DNA from: Lentisphaeria bacterium
Lineage (GTDB): Bacteria; Verrucomicrobiota; Lentisphaeria; Oligosphaerales; Oligosphaeraceae
Assembly (NCBI GenBank): GCA_016287975.1
Contig: JAEEXV010000255.1
Span: forward strand, 1-13,812
Direction of reading: 5' to 3'
DNA: 13,812 bases
Under the pieces are notes generated by a model that saw only the letters and a list, made by a program, of their open reading frames with translations, had not been told where the DNA came from and ran no database searches. The translations under genes and the position numbers were made by a program. Shown piece after piece: positions 1-8,217 of the stretch; the first letter of the stretch is position 1; each line of letters begins with the position of its first letter.

Positions 1-7
1 AAATGCG

Positions 8-142
8 CCGGATTTTCCGGATCTTCCGGATCTTCCGGATCTTCCGGATCTTCCGGGTCTTCCGGGTCTTCCGGGTCTTCCGGGTCTTCCGGGTCTTCCG
101 GGTCTTCCGGATCTTCCGGATCTTCCGGATCTTCCGGATTTT
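8..142. repeat. 9-bp tandem array, unit CCGG(A/G)TCTT
   Basis: Fifteen CCGG sites fall at exact 9-bp steps from 8 to 134. Units come in blocks: five with A after CCGG (8-44), six with G (53-98), then four with A (107-134). The first and last units end in TTTT rather than TCTT. The array may extend beyond the left edge of the window. Because 9 is a multiple of 3 and the unit has no stop, the array reads as an open (RIF/RVF)n frame; this is an artefact of the repeat and not evidence of coding. Shorter or decayed relatives lie at 12612-12645 and 12851-12871. Confidence 0.95.
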
Positions 143-148
143 CTTGCA

Positions 149-214
149 TCCCCCGTCCCGTGGCGGGCCGTGCGGCCCGCGTCCCCCGTCCCGTGGCGGG
201 CCGTCTCGGCCCGC
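149..214. repeat. doubled 33-bp unit carrying a GC-rich palindrome
   Basis: A 23-bp stretch at 149-171 is repeated identically at 182-204 (period 33). Each copy contains a perfect 8-bp stem, GCGGGCCG against CGGCCCGC. In copy 1 (163-180) the loop is TG and in copy 2 (196-214) it is TCT, so the loop differs while both stems are intact. The element sits directly upstream of the acetyltransferase gene, with no recognisable promoter or Shine-Dalgarno between them. It resembles the paired palindromes in the other spacers. Function is unknown; a REP-like element or a hairpin of an upstream transcript are both possible. Confidence 0.85.
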
Positions 215-238
215 ATCCCTCTCGTCCCCACCATCACC

Positions 239-1033
239 ATGATGTCCCCCGATCGCTATCTATCCCGCATTGAATACGCTGGTCCGCGCACTCCAGATGC
301 CGCCACCCTCGCCGCCCTCCAGCGCGCTCATCTCCTGCACGTCCCGTACGAAAACCTCGATCTATACGAGCGCCGCGAAACCACCCTCGCCACAGAAGAG
401 CTCTACGACAAAATCGTCGACCGTCACCGCGGCGGATACTGCTTTGAACTCAACGGCCTCTTCGCATGGCTCCTCCGACAACTCGGCTTCACCGTCACCG
501 AGCACTTCGGACGCTGGCTCGCAGGCGAACTCCTCCCCGTCCCCAAGCGGCGCCACCGCGTGCTGCGCGTCGCCATCGGCGACGAGACCTGGATCGCCGA
601 CGTCGGCGTCGGCCGCCGCGCCCCCCTTGCGCCCCTCCGCCTCCAGCACGGCCTCCTCCAGCCGCAGGACGGCCTTGCCTGGCGCATCATCCACGACCCG
701 CACCTCGGCCACGTCGTCCAGCAGCAGGCCCCGAACGGCAACTTCACCAACTTCTATTCCTTCGACGACGCCCCGCAGGAGAACCTCGACTTCACCTACG
801 CCCACTACTACTACGCCCACGCCCCTGGCTCCATCTTCCTGCAGAAACTCATCCTCCACCTCCCCACCGCCGACGGCCGCAACAGCATCGCCACCGAGCC
901 CGACCCCGAAACAGGTCTGCCCACCCCCTGCCTCCATATCTCCCAGGAGGGCGCCCCGTCCGTCGCACGCTTCCTGCACACCCCCGCCCAGTTCGACGAG
1001 GCCCTCCGCGAATATTTCGGCATCGTGCGCTGA
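239..1033 (+). CDS. nat: arylamine N-acetyltransferase
   Basis: Predicted cytosolic enzyme that transfers an acetyl group from acetyl-CoA to arylamines, hydrazines or related amines by a ping-pong mechanism. The catalytic triad is visible at canonical positions: Cys68 in RGGYCFELN, His106 in HRVLRV and Asp121 in IADVGVG. The N-terminal YLSRIEYAG and HVPYENLDL stretches are also typical of the family. The 264-residue length fits the family (about 260-290). Two adjacent ATGs (239 and 242) are both possible starts. An open extension to 170 runs into the palindromic repeat, is arginine/proline rich and was rejected. No Shine-Dalgarno is visible. The physiological substrate cannot be told from sequence; some bacterial relatives act in secondary metabolism. 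The gene stands alone and converges on the M55 peptidase gene. Confidence 0.95.
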   Translation: MMSPDRYLSRIEYAGPRTPDAATLAALQRAHLLHVPYENLDLYERRETTLATEELYDKIVDRHRGGYCFELNGLFAWLLRQLGFTVTEHFGRWLAGELLPVPKRRHRVLRVAIGDETWIADVGVGRRAPLAPLRLQHGLLQPQDGLAWRIIHDPHLGHVVQQQAPNGNFTNFYSFDDAPQENLDFTYAHYYYAHAPGSIFLQKLILHLPTADGRNSIATEPDPETGLPTPCLHISQEGAPSVARFLHTPAQFDEALREYFGIVR

Positions 1034-1034
1034 A

Positions 1035-1153
1035 CCAGGCCTGTGTAAGAGGGGCGTCGGCCGGTCGCGCAGAAGCGCGGCCCTCCCGTTGCCTCATAAT
1101 CCAGGCTGTCGCAGGAAGGGCGTCGGCCGCGCGGGAGCGCGGCCCTCCCGTTC
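1035..1153. repeat. 66-bp repeat in two copies with GC-rich hairpins, convergent spacer
   Basis: Two copies start with CCAGG at 1035 and 1101 (period 66) and share the stretch GGGCGTCGGCCG and a terminal GCGCGGCCCTCCCGTT. Copy 2 has a perfect 8-bp stem, GGCCGCGC (1125-1132) against GCGCGGCC (1137-1144), with loop GGGA. Copy 1 has the same stem with one G-U pair, GGTCGCGC (1063-1070) against GCGCGGCC (1075-1082), with loop AGAA. They lie between two convergent genes, so they may stop transcription from both sides, but there is no T-run, so intrinsic termination is only a possibility. Confidence 0.8.
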
Positions 1154-1169
1154 GGCCGCCGACGGGGCC

Positions 1170-1979
1170 TCAACTTTCATAGCGGCGCAGCACCGCCGCG
1201 AGCGTGGAGTAGCCCAGGCGGTAGGCGGCGCGGAAGTCCTCCCCCGTGCATTCGACGACCCTCGGCGCAATGCGGCGCGTGCCTGGGATCACGCAAAAAT
1301 CGTCCGCGATGGCGGCGTAGGCGAACTCGATGCGGAAGGTGACCTGCCCCTCGAAGCGCAGCGGCGGCACCTCCCCTATCCGCTGGAGGGCGCGCGCCGC
1401 CGCCGCAGTCAGTTCAGGCGCGGTGCTGGCGGGTGGACGGCACACCGCCCCCCAGACGCCGAATGCCTCCTCGACCGCCACCGTGGTGCAGCCCGGGAAG
1501 AACTCCTCCGCCTCGCGGCAGCAGCAGTCGTCGCCAGCGAGGAATACGACGGGCGTGCCGTATGTCCCCAGCATCCCGCCCGTCAGCCCCAGTTCGCCGA
1601 AGGAGCGCCCGTTGACGGAGAACTCCAGGATGCACTTGCTGCTGCCAGTGTGCGACCGCACCCCGTCCGCGAGTCCTGTCCGCGCATGCTGCCCCACGAA
1701 CATCCCCGCGTCGAAACGGTACCGCTCCAGCAGCGCCGCCACCTTCACGCCGCGCGCCAGTTTCGCGGCTGGATGCAGTTGCGCCAGATCCACGCGATGC
1801 GCCTCCATGACGACGATCTCGTCGGCGCCGCCCTTCACGCAGCCCTCGACCACGGCGTTGATCTCGCCCATCATCAAGTCCAGATACTGCCGTTCCAGTT
1901 CGGGCGAGCGGTGGAAGCCGTATCCCCCCGCCACGCACCCGCTGACGCCCTCCAAATCCGTCTGAATGAAGACTCTCAT
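1170..1979 (-). CDS. M55-family D-aminopeptidase (DppA-like)
   Basis: Predicted zinc metallopeptidase of the DppA family, which releases N-terminal D-amino acids from short peptides such as D-Ala-D-Ala or peptidoglycan fragments. The 269-residue protein carries the family's metal ligands at or near the canonical places: Asp8 and Glu10 (TDLEGVSG), His61 (MEAHR), His98 (GQHART) and Glu129 (FGELGL). His110 (SHTGSS) matches a conserved active-site histidine. No signal peptide is seen, so it is probably cytosolic. The start at 1979 is supported by a Shine-Dalgarno (AAGGAGAGG) about 7 bp upstream; the same frame is open further upstream, over the rnhA gene, and that extension was rejected. It is the last gene of the minus-strand unit, 25 bp after rnhA. 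Its link to the helicase and RNase H genes is positional only. Confidence 0.92.
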   Translation of the reverse strand: MRVFIQTDLEGVSGCVAGGYGFHRSPELERQYLDLMMGEINAVVEGCVKGGADEIVVMEAHRVDLAQLHPAAKLARGVKVAALLERYRFDAGMFVGQHARTGLADGVRSHTGSSKCILEFSVNGRSFGELGLTGGMLGTYGTPVVFLAGDDCCCREAEEFFPGCTTVAVEEAFGVWGAVCRPPASTAPELTAAAARALQRIGEVPPLRFEGQVTFRIEFAYAAIADDFCVIPGTRRIAPRVVECTGEDFRAAYRLGYSTLAAVLRRYES

Positions 1980-2004
1980 CGCCGTTCCTCTCCTTGTTCC
2001 TGTC

Positions 2005-2469
2005 CTATTCCTCGAAGCCTGGATCCTCGGGCAGCTCCTCCGCGTGGGCGGCCTCGCGCGCCAGTTCGTCGCAGCGGTTGTTCTCCTCGTTGCTGGCGTG
2101 GCCCTTGACCCAGTGCATTTCCACCTGGTGCGTCGCGAGCAGCCCCGCGAAGCGCTCCCACAGATCGACGTTCTTGACTGGCTGTTTCGAGGCCGTGCGC
2201 CAGCCGCGCGCGCGCCAGTTCTCCAGCCAATGCTCATTGATCGCCTTGACCAGATACTGCGAATCGGTGTAGAGCTGCACGATGCACGCCTCCTTCAGCG
2301 CCTCCAGCGCCGCGATCGCCCCGCGCAGTTCCATGCGGTTGTTGGTCGTGCGGCGATAGCCCTGCTTCAGCTCGCGCCGATGCCCGCGGTATTTCAGCAC
2401 GACGCCATACCCGCCTGGCCCTGGATTCCCGCTGCACGCGCCATCCGTGTAGATCGTCACTTCCTTCAT
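2005..2469 (-). CDS. rnhA: ribonuclease HI
   Basis: Degrades the RNA strand of RNA-DNA hybrids, removing R-loops and Okazaki primers. At 154 residues it is almost exactly the size of the E. coli enzyme (155). The catalytic residues are in place: Asp9 ([12 protein letters not shown]), Glu47 (NRMEL), Asp69 (YTDSQY), His124 (KGHAS) and Asp134 (RCDELA). The basic substrate-binding handle, with Trp81, Trp85 and Trp90, is also present, as in classical type HI. The start at 2469 is chosen because it gives the family N-terminus [10 protein letters not shown] and has GGAG a few bases upstream. An in-frame extension to 2514 overlaps the end of the helicase gene and adds only a low-complexity leader. 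The gene lies 13 bp after the helicase stop codon, so the two are surely co-transcribed. Confidence 0.97.
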   Translation of the reverse strand: MKEVTIYTDGACSGNPGPGGYGVVLKYRGHRRELKQGYRRTTNNRMELRGAIAALEALKEACIVQLYTDSQYLVKAINEHWLENWRARGWRTASKQPVKNVDLWERFAGLLATHQVEMHWVKGHASNEENNRCDELAREAAHAEELPEDPGFEE

Positions 2470-2482
2470 AGTCTCCAGCCTG

Positions 2483-4474
<1,992 letters not shown>

Positions 4475-4484
4475 ATTGCCACAA

Positions 4485-5132
4485 TCAATCCCTCGTGATG
4501 GCGCGCATCCCCTCCTCCAGACGGGCGATCCCCTCCTCGATGGAGCACTCCTGCCCGATCGCCAGCGGCTTGCCGACGACCAGCGTCACCCGTGTGAACG
4601 GCCAGGGGATCTGCATCCGATCCCAACTCCTCAACTGCCAGAAATGCCGCGCATTGATGCAGACGGGCACCAGCGGGGCCTGGCACTGCCGCGCCAGCGC
4701 CACCGCACCAGGATGGATCGTGTATTTCGGGCCGCGCGGCCCGTCCACCGTCAGCAGCGGCGACACCCCTGCGCGAACCGCATGCGCCAGCGCCACCAGC
4801 GCCTGACCGCCGCCGCGGCTCGACGACCCCCGCACCGCCTCCATCCCGAAGCATCTGAGCAGCGTCGAAATGTACTCCCCGTCCCGAGACGCGCTCACCA
4901 GCACCGTCGCCTTTTCGCGGCAGCGCAACGGGATCACTGGCGCCGCAAAGAGGATGCGGTTGTGCCAGAACGCATAGACCTGCGCCTCCGTCTGCATCCG
5001 TTCCATGATGCCGTGCGGATCCTCGAAGCGGACGCGGAAGGTCCACGCATAGAGGCGGAGCACCCCCGCCAGCACCTTCGCCAGCCAGCGAGGAAGATGG
5101 CGCTTATTCTTGAAGGTAAACCATTTCGCCAT
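4485..5132 (-). CDS. DUF374 lysophospholipid acyltransferase-family protein
   Basis: Member of the PlsC-like acyltransferase superfamily, DUF374 branch, which probably transfers an acyl chain to a membrane lipid or lipid A-type acceptor. Visible motifs are the catalytic histidine in FWHNRILF (His57), the SASRDGEYIS block (Asp84, Glu86), GSSSRGG (about 102-108) and the family hallmark DGPRGPKY (130-137). The N-terminus is basic, followed by a hydrophobic segment (about 16-34), consistent with inner-membrane attachment. Length is 215 residues from the ATG at 5132. An alternative TTG at 5141, directly after the stop codon of the previous gene, would add three residues. The true substrate is not known for most DUF374 proteins. 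Its neighbours (zinc-ribbon protein before, helicase after) do not suggest one. Confidence 0.9.
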   Translation of the reverse strand: MAKWFTFKNKRHLPRWLAKVLAGVLRLYAWTFRVRFEDPHGIMERMQTEAQVYAFWHNRILFAAPVIPLRCREKATVLVSASRDGEYISTLLRCFGMEAVRGSSSRGGGQALVALAHAVRAGVSPLLTVDGPRGPKYTIHPGAVALARQCQAPLVPVCINARHFWQLRSWDRMQIPWPFTRVTLVVGKPLAIGQECSIEEGIARLEEGMRAITRD

Positions 5133-5141
5133 GCGCCGCAA

Positions 5142-5852
5142 CTACTCTTGATAAAGTAGCGCGCCGCAACTCTCGCACGCGACCTGCTCGCCTTTGGACA
5201 CCTGCTGCCTTGCCAGCGGCGGCTGCACCGTATGGCAGCGTCCGCAGGCGCCGCCCAGCAACGGCACCACGCACGGCTGGTCCGCGCGGTAGTTCCGATT
5301 CGCGCGCAAGCGCGCATAGACCCGCAGCAGCGCCTCAGGCACCGCCTCAGCCGCGGACGGACGCCGCGCCTCCAGCACCGCGATCTGCCTGCGGCAGTTC
5401 TCCTCGAAGACCTTCAGATCCCCGCGCACCTCCGCCGCGCGCTTCTCCGCCAGGGCAAGCGCCTTCGCCTTCTGCGCCAGCGTCCCCTGCGCCGCCTCCG
5501 AACGCTCCATCCAGACCAGCTGCTCGTCGTCCAGACGCCGCAGCTCCGCCTCGAACTGCCGCAACTGCTCCATCGCGGCCTGGTATTCGTCATTGCGCTT
5601 GATGGTCGCCGTCTTCTGCTGGAAACTGCGGCGCTTGGCAATCAGCCCCGAGGCCTCGGCCTCCAGCCGCATCTGCGTCTTCTGCGCGTTCTGCGCGGCC
5701 TCCTTCGCGTCCCTGAACGCGGCGGCCTCCTCCGCATACAGCGCCTCGGCGTGCTTCATGCGCTCTGGAATCTGCGCCAATTGCGACTGCAGTTTCGCCA
5801 GATCCACGTCAATCTGCTGCAACGCGGTCAATTGCACTGCCCAATCCTGCAT
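5142..5852 (-). CDS. coiled-coil protein with C-terminal C4 zinc ribbon (COG1579-like)
   Basis: A 236-residue cytosolic protein. Residues about 5-185 are an almost continuous Glu/Lys/Arg/Ala/Gln-rich coiled coil. The last 35 residues form a zinc ribbon with Cys203 and Cys206 (CGRC) and Cys226 and Cys229 (CESC). This layout matches the C4-type zinc-ribbon family of COG1579, which includes the chlamydial protein CdsZ. The molecular role of the bacterial family is poorly known; nucleic-acid or protein binding has been proposed. The start at 5852 is chosen because GGAG lies just upstream (4-nt spacing) and a TATAGT -10 element lies about 22 bp upstream. A longer reading to 5918 would run through a hairpin and was rejected. 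This is the first gene of the five-gene minus-strand unit. Confidence 0.85.
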   Translation of the reverse strand: MQDWAVQLTALQQIDVDLAKLQSQLAQIPERMKHAEALYAEEAAAFRDAKEAAQNAQKTQMRLEAEASGLIAKRRSFQQKTATIKRNDEYQAAMEQLRQFEAELRRLDDEQLVWMERSEAAQGTLAQKAKALALAEKRAAEVRGDLKVFEENCRRQIAVLEARRPSAAEAVPEALLRVYARLRANRNYRADQPCVVPLLGGACGRCHTVQPPLARQQVSKGEQVACESCGALLYQE

Positions 5853-5873
5853 ATCGCTCCATTCTCCACAAAG

Positions 5874-5879
5874 ACTATA
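5874..5879 (-). promoter_or_regulatory. putative -10 element TATAGT for the minus-strand five-gene unit
   Basis: TATAGT read on the minus strand, in a short AT-richer stretch between the 5891-5916 hairpin and the gene start at 5852. A start of transcription about 6-7 bp downstream would give a leader of about 15 nt that includes GGAG. No TTGACA-like -35 is visible; the position where it would be is inside the GC-rich hairpin. Confidence 0.45.
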
Positions 5880-5890
5880 GATGAGATGAC

Positions 5891-5916
5891 GGCCGGGCGC
5901 GTCGCCGCGCCCGGCC
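5891..5916 (-). terminator. perfect 11-bp stem hairpin after the NhaC-like gene
   Basis: The arms GGCCGGGCGCG (5891-5901) and CGCGCCCGGCC (5906-5916) are fully complementary around loop TCGC. It lies 29 bp beyond the stop codon of the antiporter gene and upstream of the next promoter, where a terminator would be expected. It lacks a T-run, so it could act as a GC-rich stem stabilising the 3' end or as another member of the spacer palindrome family. Both arms contain CCGG, a tetranucleotide scarce in the flanking genes. Confidence 0.6.
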
Positions 5917-5945
5917 ATGCGGCATTTTCCAGACGAATCCGCCGA

Positions 5946-7739
5946 CTACTCGACTTTTTTCAGCCCCTTGATGACATACAGCGCGACAATCATCAGAACC
6001 ACGGTGATCGGGAAGACGACATACCAGTTCTGGATGAAGCCCGCCAGCAGGAAGCCGACCGCCGAGACCGCCGCCACGAAGATCGCGTACGGCAGCTGCG
6101 TCGAGACGTGGTTGATGTGCTCGCAGCGCGCGCCCGCCGACGACATGATCGTCGTGTCCGAGATCGGCGAGCAGTGGTCGCCGCAGACGGCGCCCGCCAG
6201 GCACGCGGACATGCTGATGATCAGCAGCGGGTTGGTGCCGTCGAACATGCTGGTCACGATCGGGATCAGGATGCCGAAGGTGCCCCACGAGGTGCCAGTC
6301 GCGAAGGCCAGCACGCAGGCGACCAGGAAGATCACGCACGGCAGAAGTTTATGCAGCGTCGGCGCGGCGTTGTTCATCATTCCCGCGATGAATTCCTTGG
6401 CGCCCAGCAGTCCAGTCATGTTCTTCAGGGTCGCCGCCATGGTCAGGATCAGGATCGCGGGCACCATTGCGTTGAAGCCCGCCGCGATGCAGCCCATCGC
6501 CTCCTTGCTGCTGATGGCATACGGCATGAACGGACGTTCGGGATTCTTCGCGAAGAAGTTGCGGCCGATGTAGTAGAGGATGATGATGAACAGCGACAGC
6601 ATGCCGCCCCACGGCAGCGCCACGGCGGCGTCGGTGTCTCCGAAGGCCGCGATGAAGCCCTTGCGGGTGCCGTCATCCAGAAGTTTTCCGTATTCGCCGA
6701 CATAGAGCAGCGCGAAGAAGCAGATGACGATCAGGAGCAGCACGGGCAGGACCAGGTCGGCGATGGTGCCCTTCTTGGCCGCATTGTCCTTGATGCCGTT
6801 GTCCACTTCGCCGCCCTCGGTGAAGAGGTCGCCCTTCTCGATGGCGTTGCGCTCATGCTTCGCCATCAGCCCGAAGTCCAGTTTCAGGAAGGTGATCGCC
6901 AGGATGAAGAGAATCATCAGCAGCGAGTAGAAGTTGAACGGGATGGCGCGGCAGAAGAGCTGGATGCCGTTGTAGCCAGTCCCCTTGGTGTAGTCCGCGA
7001 CCGCAGCCGCCCACGAACTGATCGGCGCGATCATGCAGATCGGAGCCGCCGTCGCGTCGATCAGGAAGGCCAGTTTCGCGCGCGAGATCTTCTTCGAGTC
7101 GGTCACCGGCATCATCACCGAGCCCACCGTCAGGCAGTTGAAATAGTCGTCGATGAAGATCAGGACGCCCAGGAGGAAGGTCATCAACTGCGCGCCGATG
7201 CGCGACTTGACGTGCTTCTGCGCCCACGCGCCGAAGGCCTGCGTCGCCCCCGTGCGGTTCATCAGCGCCACGAGGATGCCCAGCACCACCAGGAAGATGA
7301 AGACGCCCGCCGTCCCCTCCACCGCCTTGATGAAGCCGTCCTTGACGATGAAATCCATGATCTTCAGGAAATTCCCTTCCCCCGCGAAGCACCCGCCGAC
7401 CACGATGCCCATGAAGAGCGAGGAATAGACCTCCTTGGTGATCAGCGCCAGGATAATCGCCAGCAGCGGCGGCACCAGCGCCCACCACTTCCCGTAGAAC
7501 CAGTTGTGCTCCTCTTCCTTGGCCTCCTCGGCCGTCGCTTCGGCCGCGGCGGGCGCCGCGGGCTTCGTCTCCGGGGCGGCGGCCTGTACCGCCGCCGTCC
7601 CCGCTTCAGCGGCGGCGCTCACGACGGCGGCCGGTTTCGGGGCGGCAGGCGCCTCGTCCGCCAAGGCGACAAAAGGTGAGAGGAAGGCAAACAGCAACCA
7701 GGCACTGACGGCAATTCGGCAAAAACGCGACCTACTCAT
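5946..7739 (-). CDS. NhaC-family Na+/H+ antiporter with N-terminal signal peptide
   Basis: Polytopic inner-membrane transporter of the NhaC family (TC 2.A.35), which exchanges sodium, or an organic substrate together with sodium, for protons. Family signatures are FIDDYFNCLTVGS (about residue 190) and GDHCSPISDTTIMSS (about 518-533), with hydrophobic segments throughout from about residue 80 onward. The unusual part is the front. Residues 1-27 look like a cleavable signal peptide (basic start, hydrophobic core, ALA then DEA), followed by a linker of about 50 residues rich in Ala, Pro and Glu before the first transporter helix near WFYGKWWALVPPLL. Length is 597 residues, against about 450-500 for plain NhaC. 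The start at 7739 has a good Shine-Dalgarno (AAAAAGGA). The same frame stays open back through the repeat field to 8057, which is not coding. The transported substrate cannot be assigned; malate/lactate exchange (MleN-like) is an alternative. Confidence 0.9.
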   Translation of the reverse strand: MSRSRFCRIAVSAWLLFAFLSPFVALADEAPAAPKPAAVVSAAAEAGTAAVQAAAPETKPAAPAAAEATAEEAKEEEHNWFYGKWWALVPPLLAIILALITKEVYSSLFMGIVVGGCFAGEGNFLKIMDFIVKDGFIKAVEGTAGVFIFLVVLGILVALMNRTGATQAFGAWAQKHVKSRIGAQLMTFLLGVLIFIDDYFNCLTVGSVMMPVTDSKKISRAKLAFLIDATAAPICMIAPISSWAAAVADYTKGTGYNGIQLFCRAIPFNFYSLLMILFILAITFLKLDFGLMAKHERNAIEKGDLFTEGGEVDNGIKDNAAKKGTIADLVLPVLLLIVICFFALLYVGEYGKLLDDGTRKGFIAAFGDTDAAVALPWGGMLSLFIIILYYIGRNFFAKNPERPFMPYAISSKEAMGCIAAGFNAMVPAILILTMAATLKNMTGLLGAKEFIAGMMNNAAPTLHKLLPCVIFLVACVLAFATGTSWGTFGILIPIVTSMFDGTNPLLIISMSACLAGAVCGDHCSPISDTTIMSSAGARCEHINHVSTQLPYAIFVAAVSAVGFLLAGFIQNWYVVFPITVVLMIVALYVIKGLKKVE

Positions 7740-7796
7740 AGTAGGGAATCCTTTTTGTGTTAGGAGGTGGATGAGTGGACGAAAAAAACTCTGCAT

Positions 7797-7804
7797 ACTA
7801 TATA
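7797..7804 (-). promoter_or_regulatory. putative -10 region (TATATAGT) for the NhaC-like gene
   Basis: TATATAGT on the minus strand, in the only AT-rich patch between the gene start (7739) and the repeat field. It would give a leader of about 50 nt ending in AAAAAGGA and the start codon. The upstream sequence TTGTTGCGCGAAAAGGC has no well-spaced -35; TTGTTG lies only 13-15 bp away. Confidence 0.4.
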
Positions 7805-7854
7805 GCCTTTTCGCGCAACAACCACTCTGCCCGCGTTTTTTCCCCCTGTCCCCT

Positions 7855-8105
7855 GTCCAGCGTCCAGCGTCCAAAGTCCAAAGTCCGTCCAAAGTCCGTC
7901 CAAAGTCCAAAGTCCGTCCAAAGTCCAAAGTCCTGCGGCCGCCCCAGCGTCCAAAGTCCAGCGTCCAAAGTCCAAAGTCCTGCGGCCGCCCCAGCGTCCA
8001 AAGTCCAGCGTCCAAAGTCCAGCGTCCAAAGTCCAGCGTCCAAAGTCCAAAGTCCAAAGTCCAAAGTCCAAAGTCCCATCACCTCAATCCCAAGTCCAGC
8101 GTCCG
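7855..8105. repeat. 7-bp repeat field (GTCCAAA / GTCCAGC) with a 47-bp duplication
   Basis: About 250 bp built almost wholly from GTCCAAA and GTCCAGC heptamers, with a few 4-bp GTCC insertions. Within it a 47-bp unit starting TGCGGCCGCCCC at 7934 is directly duplicated at 7981; the copies differ only in the last heptamer. The field has no stop in several frames on both strands (for example DFGLWTL repeats on the minus strand), which explains long false open frames here. It separates the divergent antiporter and recN promoters. It contains no CCGG. No function is assigned. Confidence 0.95.
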
Positions 8106-8110
8106 TTCCT

Positions 8111-8137
8111 GCGCGCGTTTTCCCACGCGCGCTTTTT
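8111..8137 (+). terminator. plus-strand intrinsic-terminator-like hairpin before recN
   Basis: A perfect 8-bp stem, GCGCGCGT (8111-8118) against ACGCGCGC (8125-8132), with loop TTTCCC, is followed at once by TTTTT (8133-8137). This is the textbook form of a rho-independent terminator reading on the plus strand. No plus-strand gene ends upstream: the next gene on the left is divergent. It may stop transcripts initiated in the 7-bp repeat field, shield recN, or be part of an uncharacterised short RNA. Confidence 0.6.
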
Positions 8138-8172
8138 CACGGATGAAGGGATGCCGAGTTGCGCGCGCGCAT

Positions 8173-8178
8173 TATACT
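8173..8178 (+). promoter_or_regulatory. putative -10 element TATACT for recN
   Basis: TATACT inside ATTATACTATG, 40 bp before the chosen recN start. It is preceded by an alternating GCGCGCGCGC run and no TTGACA-like -35 is seen. The element overlaps an in-frame ATG at 8179, which argues that this ATG is not the translation start and supports 8218. Confidence 0.45.
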
Positions 8179-8217
8179 ATGGGAAATGCCCCTGATCATG
8201 TCCCCGTTTTCGTTCCC

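Noticed and set aside
149..238. The doubled hairpin as a promoter-proximal attenuator of the acetyltransferase gene
   Set aside because: There is no T-run, no leader peptide and no visible promoter upstream, so I list it only as a repeat.
3..242. A short protein made of RIF/RVF repeats
   Set aside because: Product of a 9-bp repeat lacking stops; no independent sign of coding.
270..2108. A 612-codon Ser/Thr/Pro/Arg-rich open frame on the plus strand
   Set aside because: It is out of frame with the acetyltransferase gene and then antisense to the M55 and rnhA genes; no domain and an implausible composition.
5232..7679. An 815-codon open frame on the plus strand, opposite the zinc-ribbon and antiporter genes
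   Set aside because: Arg/His/Gln-rich shadow of the real genes, crossing a promoter and a hairpin; no recognisable domain.
7740..8057. In-frame N-terminal extension of the antiporter gene (DFGLWTL repeats)
   Set aside because: Encoded by the heptamer field, which is open on both strands; a signal peptide and a good Shine-Dalgarno mark the start at 7739.
7504..8217. In-frame N-terminal extension of recN
   Set aside because: It would cross the antisense antiporter gene, the heptamer field, a terminator-like hairpin and the -10 element; RecN proteins begin at the MLESL-type sequence at 8218.
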